Positions 26,489 to 35,570 of a DNA stretch of 64,000 nt are shown piece after piece. The position numbers were made by a program, and so were the translations under genes. Position 1 is the first letter of the stretch, and the number at the start of each line of letters is the position of its first letter. This DNA is from Candidatus Colimorpha pelethequi (GTDB taxonomy: Bacteria > Bacteroidota > Bacteroidia > Bacteroidales > P3). The notes beneath the pieces are model-generated. The model made no database searches. It saw only the letters and a program-made list of their open reading frames with translations, and was not told where the DNA came from. Where the stretch lies: assembly GCA_018064245.1 (NCBI GenBank), contig JAGHVO010000027.1, forward strand, positions 1 to 64,000, given 5' to 3'.

Positions 26489-27769
26489 TCACACCCTTAG
26501 GCTACCTATCGGGACAACGGCTATGCCGTCGGGACGTTGATAGGCGTAGTTGCCGATGCCTGTGAGTACCATCAGAAACGAGGGCTCGGGCATACGGGTG
26601 GTGTCGATGGTTTTTGCCAGTTTCTTGAGTGTGGCGGCGCCGTTTTCAATCAGTGTGTCGCCACCAAGTTTGATTTCTACCAAGCCGTAATGTCCATTCC
26701 TAAGATGAATTACTGCGTCGCACTCCAATTTGTTGCTGTCTCGGTAGTGATAGACGGTTCCGTCAATGGCATCGGCAAAGACTCGCAAGTCTCTGACCGC
26801 CAAAGTCTCAAACAAAAATCCGAAAGTGTTCAAGTCTCTCAGTAGGTCGTTGAGTCCGATGCCCAGAGCTGCGGTGGCTATGCTGGGGTCCACAAAATAG
26901 CGAGTGTCGCTGGTGCGGATGGAAGCTTTGCTGCGCAGATTCGGATTCCAAGCCGCCATATCTTCTTCCAAAAATATGTTTTTGAGAATGTTGACATATT
27001 CGGCGATGGTCTCTTCGTTGCGGCTCTCATGCTCATTTTGCATCAAGTCGGCTTGTATGGTGGTGATGGCAATCTGACCGCCTTGGTTGCGAGCTAGGCT
27101 GCGGATAATGCGCTGCATCAGTTGTGGGTCGCGCTTCACGTCGTCAATCTTTGCCAAATCGCTGTTTATTACGCCGTCGAGGTAGGATTTGGCCACTTTG
27201 AGAGCGGGCTTTTCTTTCATCTTAAGCACGCCAGGCCATCCGCCACGGCAAGTGAGGTATGCAAGTCGTTCAATGTCGATATGTGAGGCTCCGTCGGCTG
27301 ACTTGCCGTTGAATAGCTCGGCAAGACTCACATCTCCTGTGCTGTCGCCCGATTCCCACAGGCTCATGGGACGCATCTTTAACCATGCAAAACGTCCCGT
27401 GCCGCTGTGGAAAATTTGTTTGCGGTCTTTCTCTTTGGGAGTGGCGGATCCTGTGAAGATAAACTGCCCAACCTTCTCGTCTCGATGGTCTATCTCAAAA
27501 CGGGCAGCGTCCCACAATTGTGGAACAAGTTCCCATTCGTCAATTAGCCGTGGCGTGTTTCCTTCTAACAGTCGTTGGGGATTTGTGGCACCAATTGCAA
27601 GATTTTGCTTTTTCCAAAATGGGTCGTCCATGTAGAGCTTGCTTTTGGCGTGGTGCGCTGCCGTAGTGGTCTTTCCGCACCATTTGGTGCCTTGCACCAG
27701 AACCGCACCCATGGCTTCCAATAAATCCTCCATTTGGGAGTCCGCTACTCGTGGTATATAGTCTGTCAT
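26489..27769 (-). CDS. AAA ATPase with DUF4143 domain
   Basis: 426 residues. The N-terminal ATPase carries a Walker A motif of the unusual GTKWCGKTT type (residues about 27-35), a Walker B-like stretch PRLIDEWELVPQLWD near 75 and the sensor segment QFIFTGSATP near 104. The C-terminal DUF4143 half contains an Asp...Glu-x-Lys pattern (ECDAVIHLRNGHYGLVEIKLGG), like a PD-(D/E)xK nuclease core. These proteins are common in Bacteroidetes and archaea, often in many copies; their role is unknown. Its promoter lies next to a 23-nt tandem repeat block. Confidence 0.9.
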   Translation of the reverse strand: MTDYIPRVADSQMEDLLEAMGAVLVQGTKWCGKTTTAAHHAKSKLYMDDPFWKKQNLAIGATNPQRLLEGNTPRLIDEWELVPQLWDAARFEIDHRDEKVGQFIFTGSATPKEKDRKQIFHSGTGRFAWLKMRPMSLWESGDSTGDVSLAELFNGKSADGASHIDIERLAYLTCRGGWPGVLKMKEKPALKVAKSYLDGVINSDLAKIDDVKRDPQLMQRIIRSLARNQGGQIAITTIQADLMQNEHESRNEETIAEYVNILKNIFLEEDMAAWNPNLRSKASIRTSDTRYFVDPSIATAALGIGLNDLLRDLNTFGFLFETLAVRDLRVFADAIDGTVYHYRDSNKLECDAVIHLRNGHYGLVEIKLGGDTLIENGAATLKKLAKTIDTTRMPEPSFLMVLTGIGNYAYQRPDGIAVVPIGSLRV

Positions 27770-27861
27770 AATTTTAATTTTGTGACTAGTGATTTGTGCT
27801 ATTTGAGGCTATCTTTTGTGTGGTTTTATTGTTGCAATTTTGTTGTAAATTTTTGATGTTG

Positions 27862-27890
27862 CAAAATTACGAAAAATAATTGATATACAA
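27862..27890 (-). promoter_or_regulatory. Promoter of the DUF4143 ATPase gene
   Basis: On the minus strand: TTG (27888-27890), 18 nt, TAATTTTG (27862-27869). The leader is about 87 nt. The tandem repeats begin 27 bp upstream of the -33 element. Confidence 0.55.
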
Positions 27891-27917
27891 GAAATAAAAT
27901 TAATTTTTCTCGAGTTT

Positions 27918-28002
27918 ACCCCGACGATTGTGGATTTTTTGCCCCGACGATAGTGGATTTTTTACCCCGACGATTGTGGATTTTTTACCCCGACGATTGT
28001 GG
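27918..28002. repeat. 23-nt tandem repeat, 3.7 copies
   Basis: The unit is ACCCCGACGATTGTGG followed by A and six T. Copies start at 27918, 27941, 27964 and 27987. The second has two substitutions (initial G, and A for T in GATAGTGG). The last copy stops after 16 nt and runs into GG. There are no spacers between units. It lies just upstream of the ATPase promoter. Confidence 0.9.
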
Positions 28003-28265
28003 GGTTTAGTGAAAAGTGAATGGCGGTTGATGAATAGTGCTTTTATTATGCCCATTTGAGAAAAATCCATATTCATGAAAGTAGGGGATGGATTTACTTT
28101 CAATGGGTGAGTGCTGCTTGTCTTTTGGTGGTGGGCTTTAATTACTTGGTTATGCCTTGTGGCCCTGCAGGGGAGGGGACATCAAGACTTTTCAAAGCAG
28201 CCTACTTTGTTGGCATTGCTTTTTGTTTTGTTGTTTCTGTTCGTGTGCAAGTTCATTCTGCGATA
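28003..28265. other. Spacer without an identifiable gene
   Basis: The start (tagtgaaaagtgaatggcgg) is a word repeat of the kind seen elsewhere. The rest has open frames but none with family features. I see no regulatory element. Confidence 0.5.
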
Positions 28266-28300
28266 ATAAAACAAAAAGCAGGCTGCTTGCAACCTGCTTT
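28266..28300 (-). terminator. Terminator of the initiator tRNA gene
   Basis: An 8-bp stem (AAAGCAGG with CCTGCTTT) and 10-nt loop are followed on the minus strand by TTGTTTTATT. Confidence 0.7.
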
Positions 28301-28309
28301 GAAAATCTT

Positions 28310-28384
<75 letters not shown>

Positions 28385-28413
28385 CTCTGTTATTTCCCTT
28401 TGGAAATCGTTTG

Positions 28414-28445
28414 CAAAAGTACGTTTTTTTTCGCAATTGACCAAA
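28414..28445 (-). promoter_or_regulatory. Promoter of tRNA-fMet
   Basis: On the minus strand: TTTG (28442-28445), 20 nt, TACTTTTG (28414-28421). It predicts a 5' leader of about 24 nt before the mature tRNA. Confidence 0.7.
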
Positions 28446-28510
28446 TTATTTGTGGATTAATATTTTTTATGTTTGTAGGTGCTTGAAATTTAGTGGATAA
28501 TTGTGTTCCG

Positions 28511-28551
28511 AAAAACAAGAGAAGGATTCTGCAGTATGCAAAATCCTTCTC
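28511..28551 (-). terminator. Terminator after the dsbD-like gene
   Basis: A perfect 10-bp stem (GAGAAGGATT with AATCCTTCTC) and 13-nt loop are followed on the minus strand by TTGTTTTT. It closes the three-gene operon 33268-28593. Confidence 0.85.
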
Positions 28552-28592
28552 AAAAATGGTGTCGGAAATTCAAATTTCAGTGGTTGAAATCT

Positions 28593-30632
28593 TTATTTCT
28601 TATTGTAGTTTTCAAGGCCTTCGTTGAGGTAGTCAATGAATTTCTGTACGTCGCGGTCGTATTTGTAGTTTTCTTTGGTCAGCACGTTGCCTTCGGGGTC
28701 AACCACAACATAGTAGGGCTGCGCATTCATGTTGAACATGGTCTTTTGATACCACAGGTTGCGCTTGCCAAGGGTCTTGAGCACTTTCCCTCGTTCGTCT
28801 GTAATCCATTCGTTTTCGGGAAGTTCAATGGTGTTTTCGTCGGCGTAGAGCGCGCACATTACGTATTTCCCAGTCAGGATGGACTTGACTTCCTTGTCGG
28901 CCCATACGTAGTGTTCCATTTCACGGCAGTTGGCGCAGGTCTTGCCCGTAAAGTCGATAAAGATGGGTTTGCCTTGCTCCTTGGCGTATGCTTTGGCTTC
29001 TTCAAGGTCGTAGAATCCTTCAAAACCAGTGGGCATGTGCAGTTTGTCGGCATATTTTCGGTCGGCAGGCAGTTGCCCAGTGTAGCTTACGGTGTTACCG
29101 TTATTGCTGCCAGCGTTGTTGACGATAATCTCTTCGATGTTGAAGTCCTGAGTTTCCATAGGAGGAATGAATCCTGAGATGGCTTTCAGCGGAGCGCCCC
29201 ACATACCGGGAATCATATAAATTACGAACGAGAAGGTGAGGATGGAAAGGAACAGACGCACCACGCCGATGTGTTGGAGATCATCGTCCCCTTTGAATTT
29301 GAGTTTGCCCAAAAGGTAGAAACCGAGCATTGCGAAGATGACAATCCAGAGGGCGAGGTAGGTCTCGCGGTCAAGTAATCGCCAGCCGCAGGAAAGGTCG
29401 GCCATAGAGAGGAACTTGAGACCGAAGGCGAGTTCGAGGAAGGCGAAGACCACCTTCACGGTGTTGAGCCAAGAACCGGATTTCATGTTCTTGAGTGCCG
29501 ACGGGAAAAGTGCCAAGAGGGTGAAAGGAGCGGCAAAACCGATGCCAAAACCTAACATGGTGAGGAGCGAAACCATACGGTCGGTGCTGCTGGTGGTGAG
29601 GCCTACGAGGGCGGCGCCCAAAATAGGACCGGTGCAGCTGAAGGAAACCAATACGGTGGTCAGTGCGATAAAGAAAGGTGCCAGTAGTCCGCCCTTGTCG
29701 GCTTGTGCGTCGGAGGAGTTGATCCACTTCTCGGGCATTTTGATTTCGAAAAGTCCAAAAAATGACAGTGAGAAGATAAAGAAGATGATAAAGAAGAGCA
29801 GATTGGGAATCCAGTGCGTGCCGATGAAGTAAAGCGCTTCGGGACCGAAGCAGAGTGCGAGGATGGCTCCCAAGACGGCAAAGATGAACACGATGGAAAA
29901 TCCGAAGAACCATGCCTGGCGACGGTTTTTGCGCTTGTCATCAGTGCTGTGCATGAAGAAGTTTACGGTCATTGGAATCATCGGGAACACGCAAGGCGTG
30001 AACATGGTGAGGATGCCGCCACCCAAAGCAAACAGGAAGATGACTAACAACGACTGTCCTTTTTCCTCTTTCTCGGGTTCGGCTGCCGCAACTTCTTCGG
30101 TGGGCTGAGCTGCTTCGGCAACGGTGGCGTCAACTGCTGCAGTGTCCTCGATCACTTCCTCGGCGTCGCTCGTAAGTGGAGCTGCTTTTATGTTGAAGGA
30201 AAAATCCACATCGTCGGGGGGAATGCAAGAACCATCGTTGCAGAGTTGGTAGGAGAGCGTTCCGTTGACGGTAAAAGCTTCGGCGACTTTGCGTTTGATT
30301 TTCTGGCGGAAAACGACTGTGCCCATGAAGGAACGAACGGTGCAACCAAACAATTCGTCGTATTCGTCGTGTGATTTAGGCTCCATCACGCCACCGATGC
30401 GCTGGTATTTGTTGCTCTCGGCAAACTCAAACACCAAGGCCAGAGGTCCGTTTGGGTCGGTGTGCTGGGAATAAATGTGCCAACCTGCGTCCAGTTTGGC
30501 GGTAAATTGCAATTCGACCTCATCGTTGGCAAGGTCTTTCACTTTGTAGTCCCATTTTACGGGGTTTTGCATTTGCGCCATGGCGAAGGTTGCCGTAAGC
30601 ACAAAAAGCAAAGAAAGTAGTACTCGTTTCAT
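28593..30632 (-). CDS. dsbD: DsbD-family thiol:disulfide interchange protein
   Basis: 679 residues. After a signal peptide comes an N-terminal periplasmic DsbD-alpha-like domain (residues 20-150: FTAKLDAGWHIYSQHTDPNGP). A low-complexity Glu/Ala linker follows, then the membrane domain with its two redox cysteines in FTPCVFPMIPM and SFSCTGPILGA. The C-terminal thioredoxin domain has active site TCANC (Cys566/Cys569). The protein carries electrons from cytoplasmic thioredoxin to periplasmic partners such as disulfide reductases or cytochrome c maturation. It is the last gene of a probable operon with two secreted proteins. Confidence 0.93.
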   Translation of the reverse strand: MKRVLLSLLFVLTATFAMAQMQNPVKWDYKVKDLANDEVELQFTAKLDAGWHIYSQHTDPNGPLALVFEFAESNKYQRIGGVMEPKSHDEYDELFGCTVRSFMGTVVFRQKIKRKVAEAFTVNGTLSYQLCNDGSCIPPDDVDFSFNIKAAPLTSDAEEVIEDTAAVDATVAEAAQPTEEVAAAEPEKEEKGQSLLVIFLFALGGGILTMFTPCVFPMIPMTVNFFMHSTDDKRKNRRQAWFFGFSIVFIFAVLGAILALCFGPEALYFIGTHWIPNLLFFIIFFIFSLSFFGLFEIKMPEKWINSSDAQADKGGLLAPFFIALTTVLVSFSCTGPILGAALVGLTTSSTDRMVSLLTMLGFGIGFAAPFTLLALFPSALKNMKSGSWLNTVKVVFAFLELAFGLKFLSMADLSCGWRLLDRETYLALWIVIFAMLGFYLLGKLKFKGDDDLQHIGVVRLFLSILTFSFVIYMIPGMWGAPLKAISGFIPPMETQDFNIEEIIVNNAGSNNGNTVSYTGQLPADRKYADKLHMPTGFEGFYDLEEAKAYAKEQGKPIFIDFTGKTCANCREMEHYVWADKEVKSILTGKYVMCALYADENTIELPENEWITDERGKVLKTLGKRNLWYQKTMFNMNAQPYYVVVDPEGNVLTKENYKYDRDVQKFIDYLNEGLENYNKK

Positions 30633-30696
30633 TGTGATTGTTTTATCTAAAATTTGTTTTATTTTCTTGTTGACGTATTGTTTATTCGCTATTTTA

Positions 30697-31977
30697 TTAT
30701 TTTAAATTGAATTTCAATGTCTTCTCTCCTCGTTCCGATTGAATTCGAAGTGTATAGTTCCCTTTGGGCATCTTGCTGATGGCAATGCGCGAAGCGGCTT
30801 TGTAGTTGGGTATGTCTTTCACGATTTCGCCTTTGGAGGACTCGAATTGTACGTGTGCCGTGGCGCTTTCCATCTCGATGATTACGTAGCCTTTTTCCAG
30901 GAAAGGTACCACGGTGACTTTTTCTTCGCTTTTGACGGTGCTGCTTGCTGAACCGGCGTTTTCGCTACTTGGTTCTTGTTGTGCCAATGCGGGCCATTGG
31001 AATCCTGATAGACATGCCAGACCTTCAAAATCGGTACCCATCCATACGTTGTTCTTCGTGTCGATGGTGATGACTTGTATGGAACCTTCGGGCAGTTGAC
31101 TGTCTTTGTGTGTAAAAGCTTTCCAGCGGTTGTTTCGGTCAAAAACCGCCACGCCGTTGTGGGTTGCAATCCAGAGGTTTCCGGAGTTGTCCATTGCCAT
31201 GTCGCAGATTTGGTTGTCGGGCAGGGGAGAATTTGTCGTGTTGTAGGTTGTCCACTGTTCGCCGTCGAAGCGACTCAGTCCGCTAAGGGTGCCAATCCAT
31301 TTCACGTCGTTCTCGTCGATGACTACGGCAGGGGTGATGTCGTCGCAGATGCCCGAAGTGCCCTTTTTGTAGCAAATCCAACGCACGCCGTTGAACATGC
31401 AGAGCCCGTTGTTGGTGCCTACCCATTTGCGGTTGCGGCTGTCGATGGCGGTGCAGAGGATGAAGTCGCTGGGAAGACCCGAGTTGTCGGGCGTGAATTT
31501 TTCCCAGTCCTGTCCGTCGTAGCGTACCAAACCATTGAGGGAGACGCCAATCCATTTCACATCTTCCTTGTCAATGGCTATATCTTTGATGTATTGCATG
31601 TTGAGCCGTTTTGTCTCCTTGATATGCTCGGTCCACTGGCTCCCGTTGAATTCAATAACGCCGTAGTCGTCGGTGCCAATCCACAGCACGCCGTGCTGGT
31701 CAACGACCAGACAGTCAACATATTGGTCTTTGAGTTTGGAATTGAACATGGCGTAGTCGGTCCAGGTGCGTCCCTTGAGTCGGCAGAGTCCCAAGTTGGT
31801 GCCCACCCAGAGGTTGCCTTTGCTGTCGGAAGTCAGCGCCATAATGGTGTTGCCTCCGATTTCAGAGTTGCGGGTATTGTAGATGGTCCATTGCTCCTGA
31901 GCGTGGCAAGGTGCCATGCACAAGAAACAGAGCATGTAGAAAAAGAATCGTTTGGACCTGGATTTTATTGTGTTCAT
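30697..31977 (-). CDS. Secreted beta-propeller (two-component-regulator propeller repeats)
   Basis: 426 residues from the ATG at 31977, where a signal peptide starts (MNTIKSRSKRFFFYMLCFLCMAPCHAQ); frames further upstream overlap the previous gene. Seven blades of the Reg_prop type are visible: WVGTNLGLCRL, WIGTDDYGVIEF, WIGVSLNGLVRY, WVGTNNGLCMF, WIGTLSGLSRF, WIATHNGVAVF and WMGTDFEGLACL. They form one complete propeller. After a Ser/Glu-rich linker, the last 70 residues form a small beta domain (YVIIEMESATAHVQF ... KGNYTLRIQSERGEKTLKFNL) resembling a T9SS sorting domain. There is no kinase part, so this is a stand-alone sensor or binding propeller. Confidence 0.88.
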   Translation of the reverse strand: MNTIKSRSKRFFFYMLCFLCMAPCHAQEQWTIYNTRNSEIGGNTIMALTSDSKGNLWVGTNLGLCRLKGRTWTDYAMFNSKLKDQYVDCLVVDQHGVLWIGTDDYGVIEFNGSQWTEHIKETKRLNMQYIKDIAIDKEDVKWIGVSLNGLVRYDGQDWEKFTPDNSGLPSDFILCTAIDSRNRKWVGTNNGLCMFNGVRWICYKKGTSGICDDITPAVVIDENDVKWIGTLSGLSRFDGEQWTTYNTTNSPLPDNQICDMAMDNSGNLWIATHNGVAVFDRNNRWKAFTHKDSQLPEGSIQVITIDTKNNVWMGTDFEGLACLSGFQWPALAQQEPSSENAGSASSTVKSEEKVTVVPFLEKGYVIIEMESATAHVQFESSKGEIVKDIPNYKAASRIAISKMPKGNYTLRIQSERGEKTLKFNLK

Positions 31978-31993
31978 CAGTATGATGGAAGGT

Positions 31994-33268
31994 TTAAGTT
32001 TTGTGTTTTTCTTTTTTTGCTGCGGGAAAGAGAATGTTGTTGAGAATGAGTCTGTAACCGGGGGAGTTGGGGTAGAGCGAGAGGTCGGTAGGAGGGTCGC
32101 CGACATAGTGACGGTAGTCTTCGGGATCGTGGCCGCCGAGGAACGTCCAGGTGCCTTTGCCGTATTCGCCATGCAGGTAGCGAACCTCGCCCAGTTCCTT
32201 GTTTTCGGCGAGGATGATGGCACTCGACTTGACGGTCTCTTTGCGGAATGCCGTGGTCTGTCCCATAAATCCGTGAATGATGCGGGTGTGGTTCTGCGTC
32301 AGCATGGTGGGTACCCAATCCCATTTTGCGGAAAATTCAAACAGGGTAAAAAAGTCGTTTTTCTCGTTGACACGACTTTGATGGGCGCGGTCGTCAATGT
32401 CGATGGTTGCAATTTCGTATTCTGAAGGGTTTGTGCTGATACGGAAGTTCTTGAAAGCAAATGTCTTGTTGAAGTCAAGTAGGTTTTGTGCGTTGGGTTG
32501 CATTGGGTCGCCATCGAACATCACGTCGCAAATGTCCACGTTCTCTGCAGCCAACGCAACATCGTAGCTGTCTGGGGCTGAACACATGGCGAAAAGGAAT
32601 CCTCCGCCCGACACAAAGTCGCGAATCTTGTGCACCACTGCCAGTTTGAGTTGTGATACTTTGCTGAATCCCAGTTTGCTTGCCATGGTTTCTTGTGCTT
32701 TCACATCTTCGATATACCATTGCTGGTTGCGGTAGTTGCCCCAGAATTTGCCAAACTGACCTGTGAAGTCCTCGTGGTGCAGGTGCAGCCAGTCGTAGGT
32801 GGGCAGAATGCCCGACATCACCTCTTCGTCATAGACAATGTCGTAGGGTATTTCGGAGTAGGTGAGCACCAAGGTCACGGCATCGTCCCAAGGCAGTTTG
32901 TTTTTGGGTGAATAGACCGCAATTTTGGGCGCTTTTTGTAGCTTGACGGCGTCCATATTGACCGAAGGATCGGCAATTTCGGAAAGAATGGCGGTGGACT
33001 GTCCATCGGCGATGGCCTCGCAGGAAACGCCTCTCAGACGGCATTCACGTTCAATCGCGTCGGCATATTTCATCATAAAACTGCCCCCACGATAGTTGAG
33101 CAGCCAAGTGACTTCAACTTCGCGTTCTAAAGCCCAATAGGCTATGCCGTAGGCTTTTAGATGGTTCTTCTGCACCTCGTCCATGGGTATCACCAAGTAG
33201 GCGGCCCAGGATTGGACGGCTAGTGTGACAAACACCAAGGTCAAGATGAAATTCCTTATTACGCGCAA
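31994..33268 (-). CDS. Conserved secreted Bacteroidetes protein (often labelled asparagine synthetase B)
   Basis: 424 residues from a TTG at 33268, giving a signal peptide MRVIRNFILTLVFVTLAVQSWA. A TTG at 33295 lies inside the predicted -7 box and cannot be used. The mature start YLVIPMDEVQKNHLKAYGIAYW is a strongly conserved hallmark of this family. I see neither the glutaminase N-terminal Cys nor the ATP-pyrophosphatase SGGxDS motif of real AsnB, so the common database name is unsupported. The middle (KIAVYSPKNKLPWDDAVTLVL ... VSGGGFLFAMCSAPD) has the look of a class I glutamine amidotransferase-like Rossmann fold. It is the first gene of the operon. Confidence 0.8.
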   Translation of the reverse strand: MRVIRNFILTLVFVTLAVQSWAAYLVIPMDEVQKNHLKAYGIAYWALEREVEVTWLLNYRGGSFMMKYADAIERECRLRGVSCEAIADGQSTAILSEIADPSVNMDAVKLQKAPKIAVYSPKNKLPWDDAVTLVLTYSEIPYDIVYDEEVMSGILPTYDWLHLHHEDFTGQFGKFWGNYRNQQWYIEDVKAQETMASKLGFSKVSQLKLAVVHKIRDFVSGGGFLFAMCSAPDSYDVALAAENVDICDVMFDGDPMQPNAQNLLDFNKTFAFKNFRISTNPSEYEIATIDIDDRAHQSRVNEKNDFFTLFEFSAKWDWVPTMLTQNHTRIIHGFMGQTTAFRKETVKSSAIILAENKELGEVRYLHGEYGKGTWTFLGGHDPEDYRHYVGDPPTDLSLYPNSPGYRLILNNILFPAAKKEKHKT

Positions 33269-33292
33269 AGTATATATAATATTTTGAACTTG

Positions 33293-33300
33293 CAAAAATA
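33293..33300 (-). promoter_or_regulatory. -7 box (TATTTTTG) of the three-gene secreted-protein/dsbD operon
   Basis: Minus-strand TATTTTTGCAAG. By SRP RNA geometry the transcript starts near 33287, leaving a leader of about 19 nt to the TTG at 33268. Confidence 0.55.
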
Positions 33301-33328
33301 CAAAAATAATCCTATTCTCATAGCACTT

Positions 33329-33359
33329 TTTGCGGGATGAAGAAAAAAAACTATCTTTG
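33329..33359 (+). promoter_or_regulatory. Promoter of the GH97 gene
   Basis: TTTG (33329-33332), exactly 19 nt, TATCTTTG (33352-33359): a full consensus Bacteroidetes promoter. Start of transcription is expected near 33365, 58 nt before the ATG. Confidence 0.8.
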
Positions 33360-33422
33360 TAATTTCAAATCATGAAAGTGAAATCTTTCTAATTGTTTGT
33401 AAAATTACTATTCATTAGCAAT

Positions 33423-35441
33423 ATGAAAAGTTGTAAAATTCATATAATCATATTGTTGCTTCTTGTTGCGATAGTCTCGTGCAATAGGAATGTTGACACT
33501 ATGGTACAATCGCCAGATGGACGCATCAAGGTGTGTTTGCAACCTGATGAGGACGGAAAAGTTGCTCTTTGTGTGAGTCGCGACGATAGCGCCGTGGTGG
33601 CAATTTCTAATATTGGAATGAAAGTGAGAGAGTCGGTGCCGTTGGACAGTGGTTTCCACCTTGTGGATGTGAGCTTTGCATCTTGCGACAGTGTTTGGAT
33701 GCAGCCTTGGGGCGAGAATAAGGAAATCCAAGAACATTACAATGCGCTTTTTGCAAAGATGAGCAATGGAATGGTTGATATGTTTATGGAAATCAAGGTG
33801 TTCGATGACGGATTTGGATTCCGCTATCGCTATGATTTAAAGGGACATGACAATCTGACGTTACTGGATGAACTTACTCGATTCGATTTTGCTCACGACG
33901 GCGATTGTTGGAGCATTCCCGCCAATTTTGAGAGTTATGAGTTCCTTTACCGTCACCAGCCTTTGTCCCAGACCGTTGACGCCAATACGCCCGTTACGAT
34001 GCGTTTTGATAACGGACTCTATTGTAGTGTGCATGAGGCAAATCTGCGGAATTTTGCCGAGATGACGTTGCGACAGGTTGATTCGCTTTCTTTTCAGAGT
34101 TGGCTCTCGCCCGACAATACTGGTTCGGGGTCGGTGTGCATGATGGATGCTGGATTTACCTCGTGGCGCACTATCTTGCTGGGTGACAATGCTGTGGATT
34201 TAATCAATTCCTCTTTGTTGTTGAACCTCAACGAGGCTCCGGAAAAAGATGTTGCTTTTGACGGAATACGTCCGATGAAATATATCGGCATCTGGTGGGG
34301 AATGCACTTAGGCATCAACAGCTGGACTCCCGATGCCCGCCACGGCGCCACGACTGCTAACGCAATAAAATACATCGACTTTGCTGCTGCTAACAACGTT
34401 GATGCGGTGCTTTTTGAGGGTTGGAACCAAGGCTGGGAACAATGGGGTGGCAGTCAGGTTTTCAACTTTACACAGGCGGCTCCCGATATGGATATCGACA
34501 GTGTGATTGCTTATGCCCATCGCAAGGGGGTAGAGGTGATCATCCATCATGAAACGGGTGGCAATATTCCTAACTATGAGTCGCAATTCGATAGTGCGCT
34601 CTCGTGGTGTCGCGTTCGGGGTATCCAAGCCATCAAAACGGGCTATGCGGGCGGCTTTCCTGATAGACAATTGCATCATTCACAATATGGTATAACGCAT
34701 TACAATAAGGTGATGCAAGAGGCACTGCAGGCAGGTGTAATGCTCGACGTTCACGAACCTATCAAGCCTACGGGCCTGCGTCGCACCTATCCCAATTTGA
34801 TGACGGGCGAGGGGGTGCGAGGCATGGAGTGGAACGCCTGGAGCGACGGAAATCCGCCAAGTCATCAGGTGACGTTGCCATTCACGCGAATGTTGGCTGG
34901 TCCATTGGACTATACGCCAGGCATTTTCGACATTACCTATAGATTGTTGGAAAGCCATCCCGAGGCGCGCAAGTGGAACCAAAAAGACTCACGTGAATGT
35001 CGTGTGCACACTACTATCGCCAAGCAATGCGCTTTGTGGGTGATACTCTATTCTCCTATGGTGATGGCGGCGGATTTGATAGAAAACTACGAAGGACATC
35101 CAATGTTCCAGTTTTTCAGCGACTATGATCCCGATTGTGACTGGAGTCGGGCATTGAATGGCGAACCAGGTGAGTATGTGTCTGTTGTGCGTAGGGCTGG
35201 AGATGTCTTCTTTTTAGGTGCTGCCACCAACGAGGAGGCCAGGATTGTGAACGTGAAACTGGATTTCTTGGAGCCAGAAACTGAATACGAAGCGTTGGTG
35301 TATGGCGATGCTCAAGATGCTCATTACGATACTAATCCAATGGCATATAGCATCCGTCGGGCTACGGTCCACAAAGGCCAAGTGTTGCAATTGAGGTTGG
35401 CTCCCGGCGGCGGTGCGGCGGTGAGAATGGTAGAACGGTAA
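33423..35441 (+). CDS. Glycoside hydrolase family 97 lipoprotein (SusB-like)
   Basis: 672 residues from ATG 33423; a TTG at 33393 would add ten residues and spoil the lipoprotein signal, whose lipobox ends at Cys20 (VAIVSC). The family-97 N-terminal beta-super-sandwich is followed by a (beta/alpha)8 barrel with IGIWWGMHLG near residue 290, VIIHHETGGNIPNYE (Glu377), VMLDVHEPIKPTG (Glu445) and NLMTGEGVRGMEWN (Glu463). The segment IKTGYAGGFP lacks the Asp nucleophile of retaining GH97 enzymes, and the Glu residues above are retained. I infer the inverting, SusB-type alpha-glucosidase subgroup, acting on starch-like oligosaccharides in the periplasm. Confidence 0.9.
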   Translation: MKSCKIHIIILLLLVAIVSCNRNVDTMVQSPDGRIKVCLQPDEDGKVALCVSRDDSAVVAISNIGMKVRESVPLDSGFHLVDVSFASCDSVWMQPWGENKEIQEHYNALFAKMSNGMVDMFMEIKVFDDGFGFRYRYDLKGHDNLTLLDELTRFDFAHDGDCWSIPANFESYEFLYRHQPLSQTVDANTPVTMRFDNGLYCSVHEANLRNFAEMTLRQVDSLSFQSWLSPDNTGSGSVCMMDAGFTSWRTILLGDNAVDLINSSLLLNLNEAPEKDVAFDGIRPMKYIGIWWGMHLGINSWTPDARHGATTANAIKYIDFAAANNVDAVLFEGWNQGWEQWGGSQVFNFTQAAPDMDIDSVIAYAHRKGVEVIIHHETGGNIPNYESQFDSALSWCRVRGIQAIKTGYAGGFPDRQLHHSQYGITHYNKVMQEALQAGVMLDVHEPIKPTGLRRTYPNLMTGEGVRGMEWNAWSDGNPPSHQVTLPFTRMLAGPLDYTPGIFDITYRLLESHPEARKWNQKDSRECRVHTTIAKQCALWVILYSPMVMAADLIENYEGHPMFQFFSDYDPDCDWSRALNGEPGEYVSVVRRAGDVFFLGAATNEEARIVNVKLDFLEPETEYEALVYGDAQDAHYDTNPMAYSIRRATVHKGQVLQLRLAPGGGAAVRMVER

Positions 35442-35489
35442 GTAGGGAATTGTGACAGGTGGCATGACAATACAATTATAAACTATAAA

Positions 35490-35521
35490 TTGTCAATTGT
35501 CAATTAATTTTCGTATCTTTG
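35490..35521 (+). promoter_or_regulatory. Promoter of the MFS gene
   Basis: TTG (35490-35492), 21 nt, TATCTTTG (35514-35521). The leader is about 44 nt. Confidence 0.7.
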
Positions 35522-35570
35522 CAATCTGTTTTTTATGCGAAAACTTAACTATTAATTAACAATAACAATT

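Noticed and set aside
27918-28002. Possible short CRISPR array
   Set aside because: The 23-nt units abut directly without spacers.
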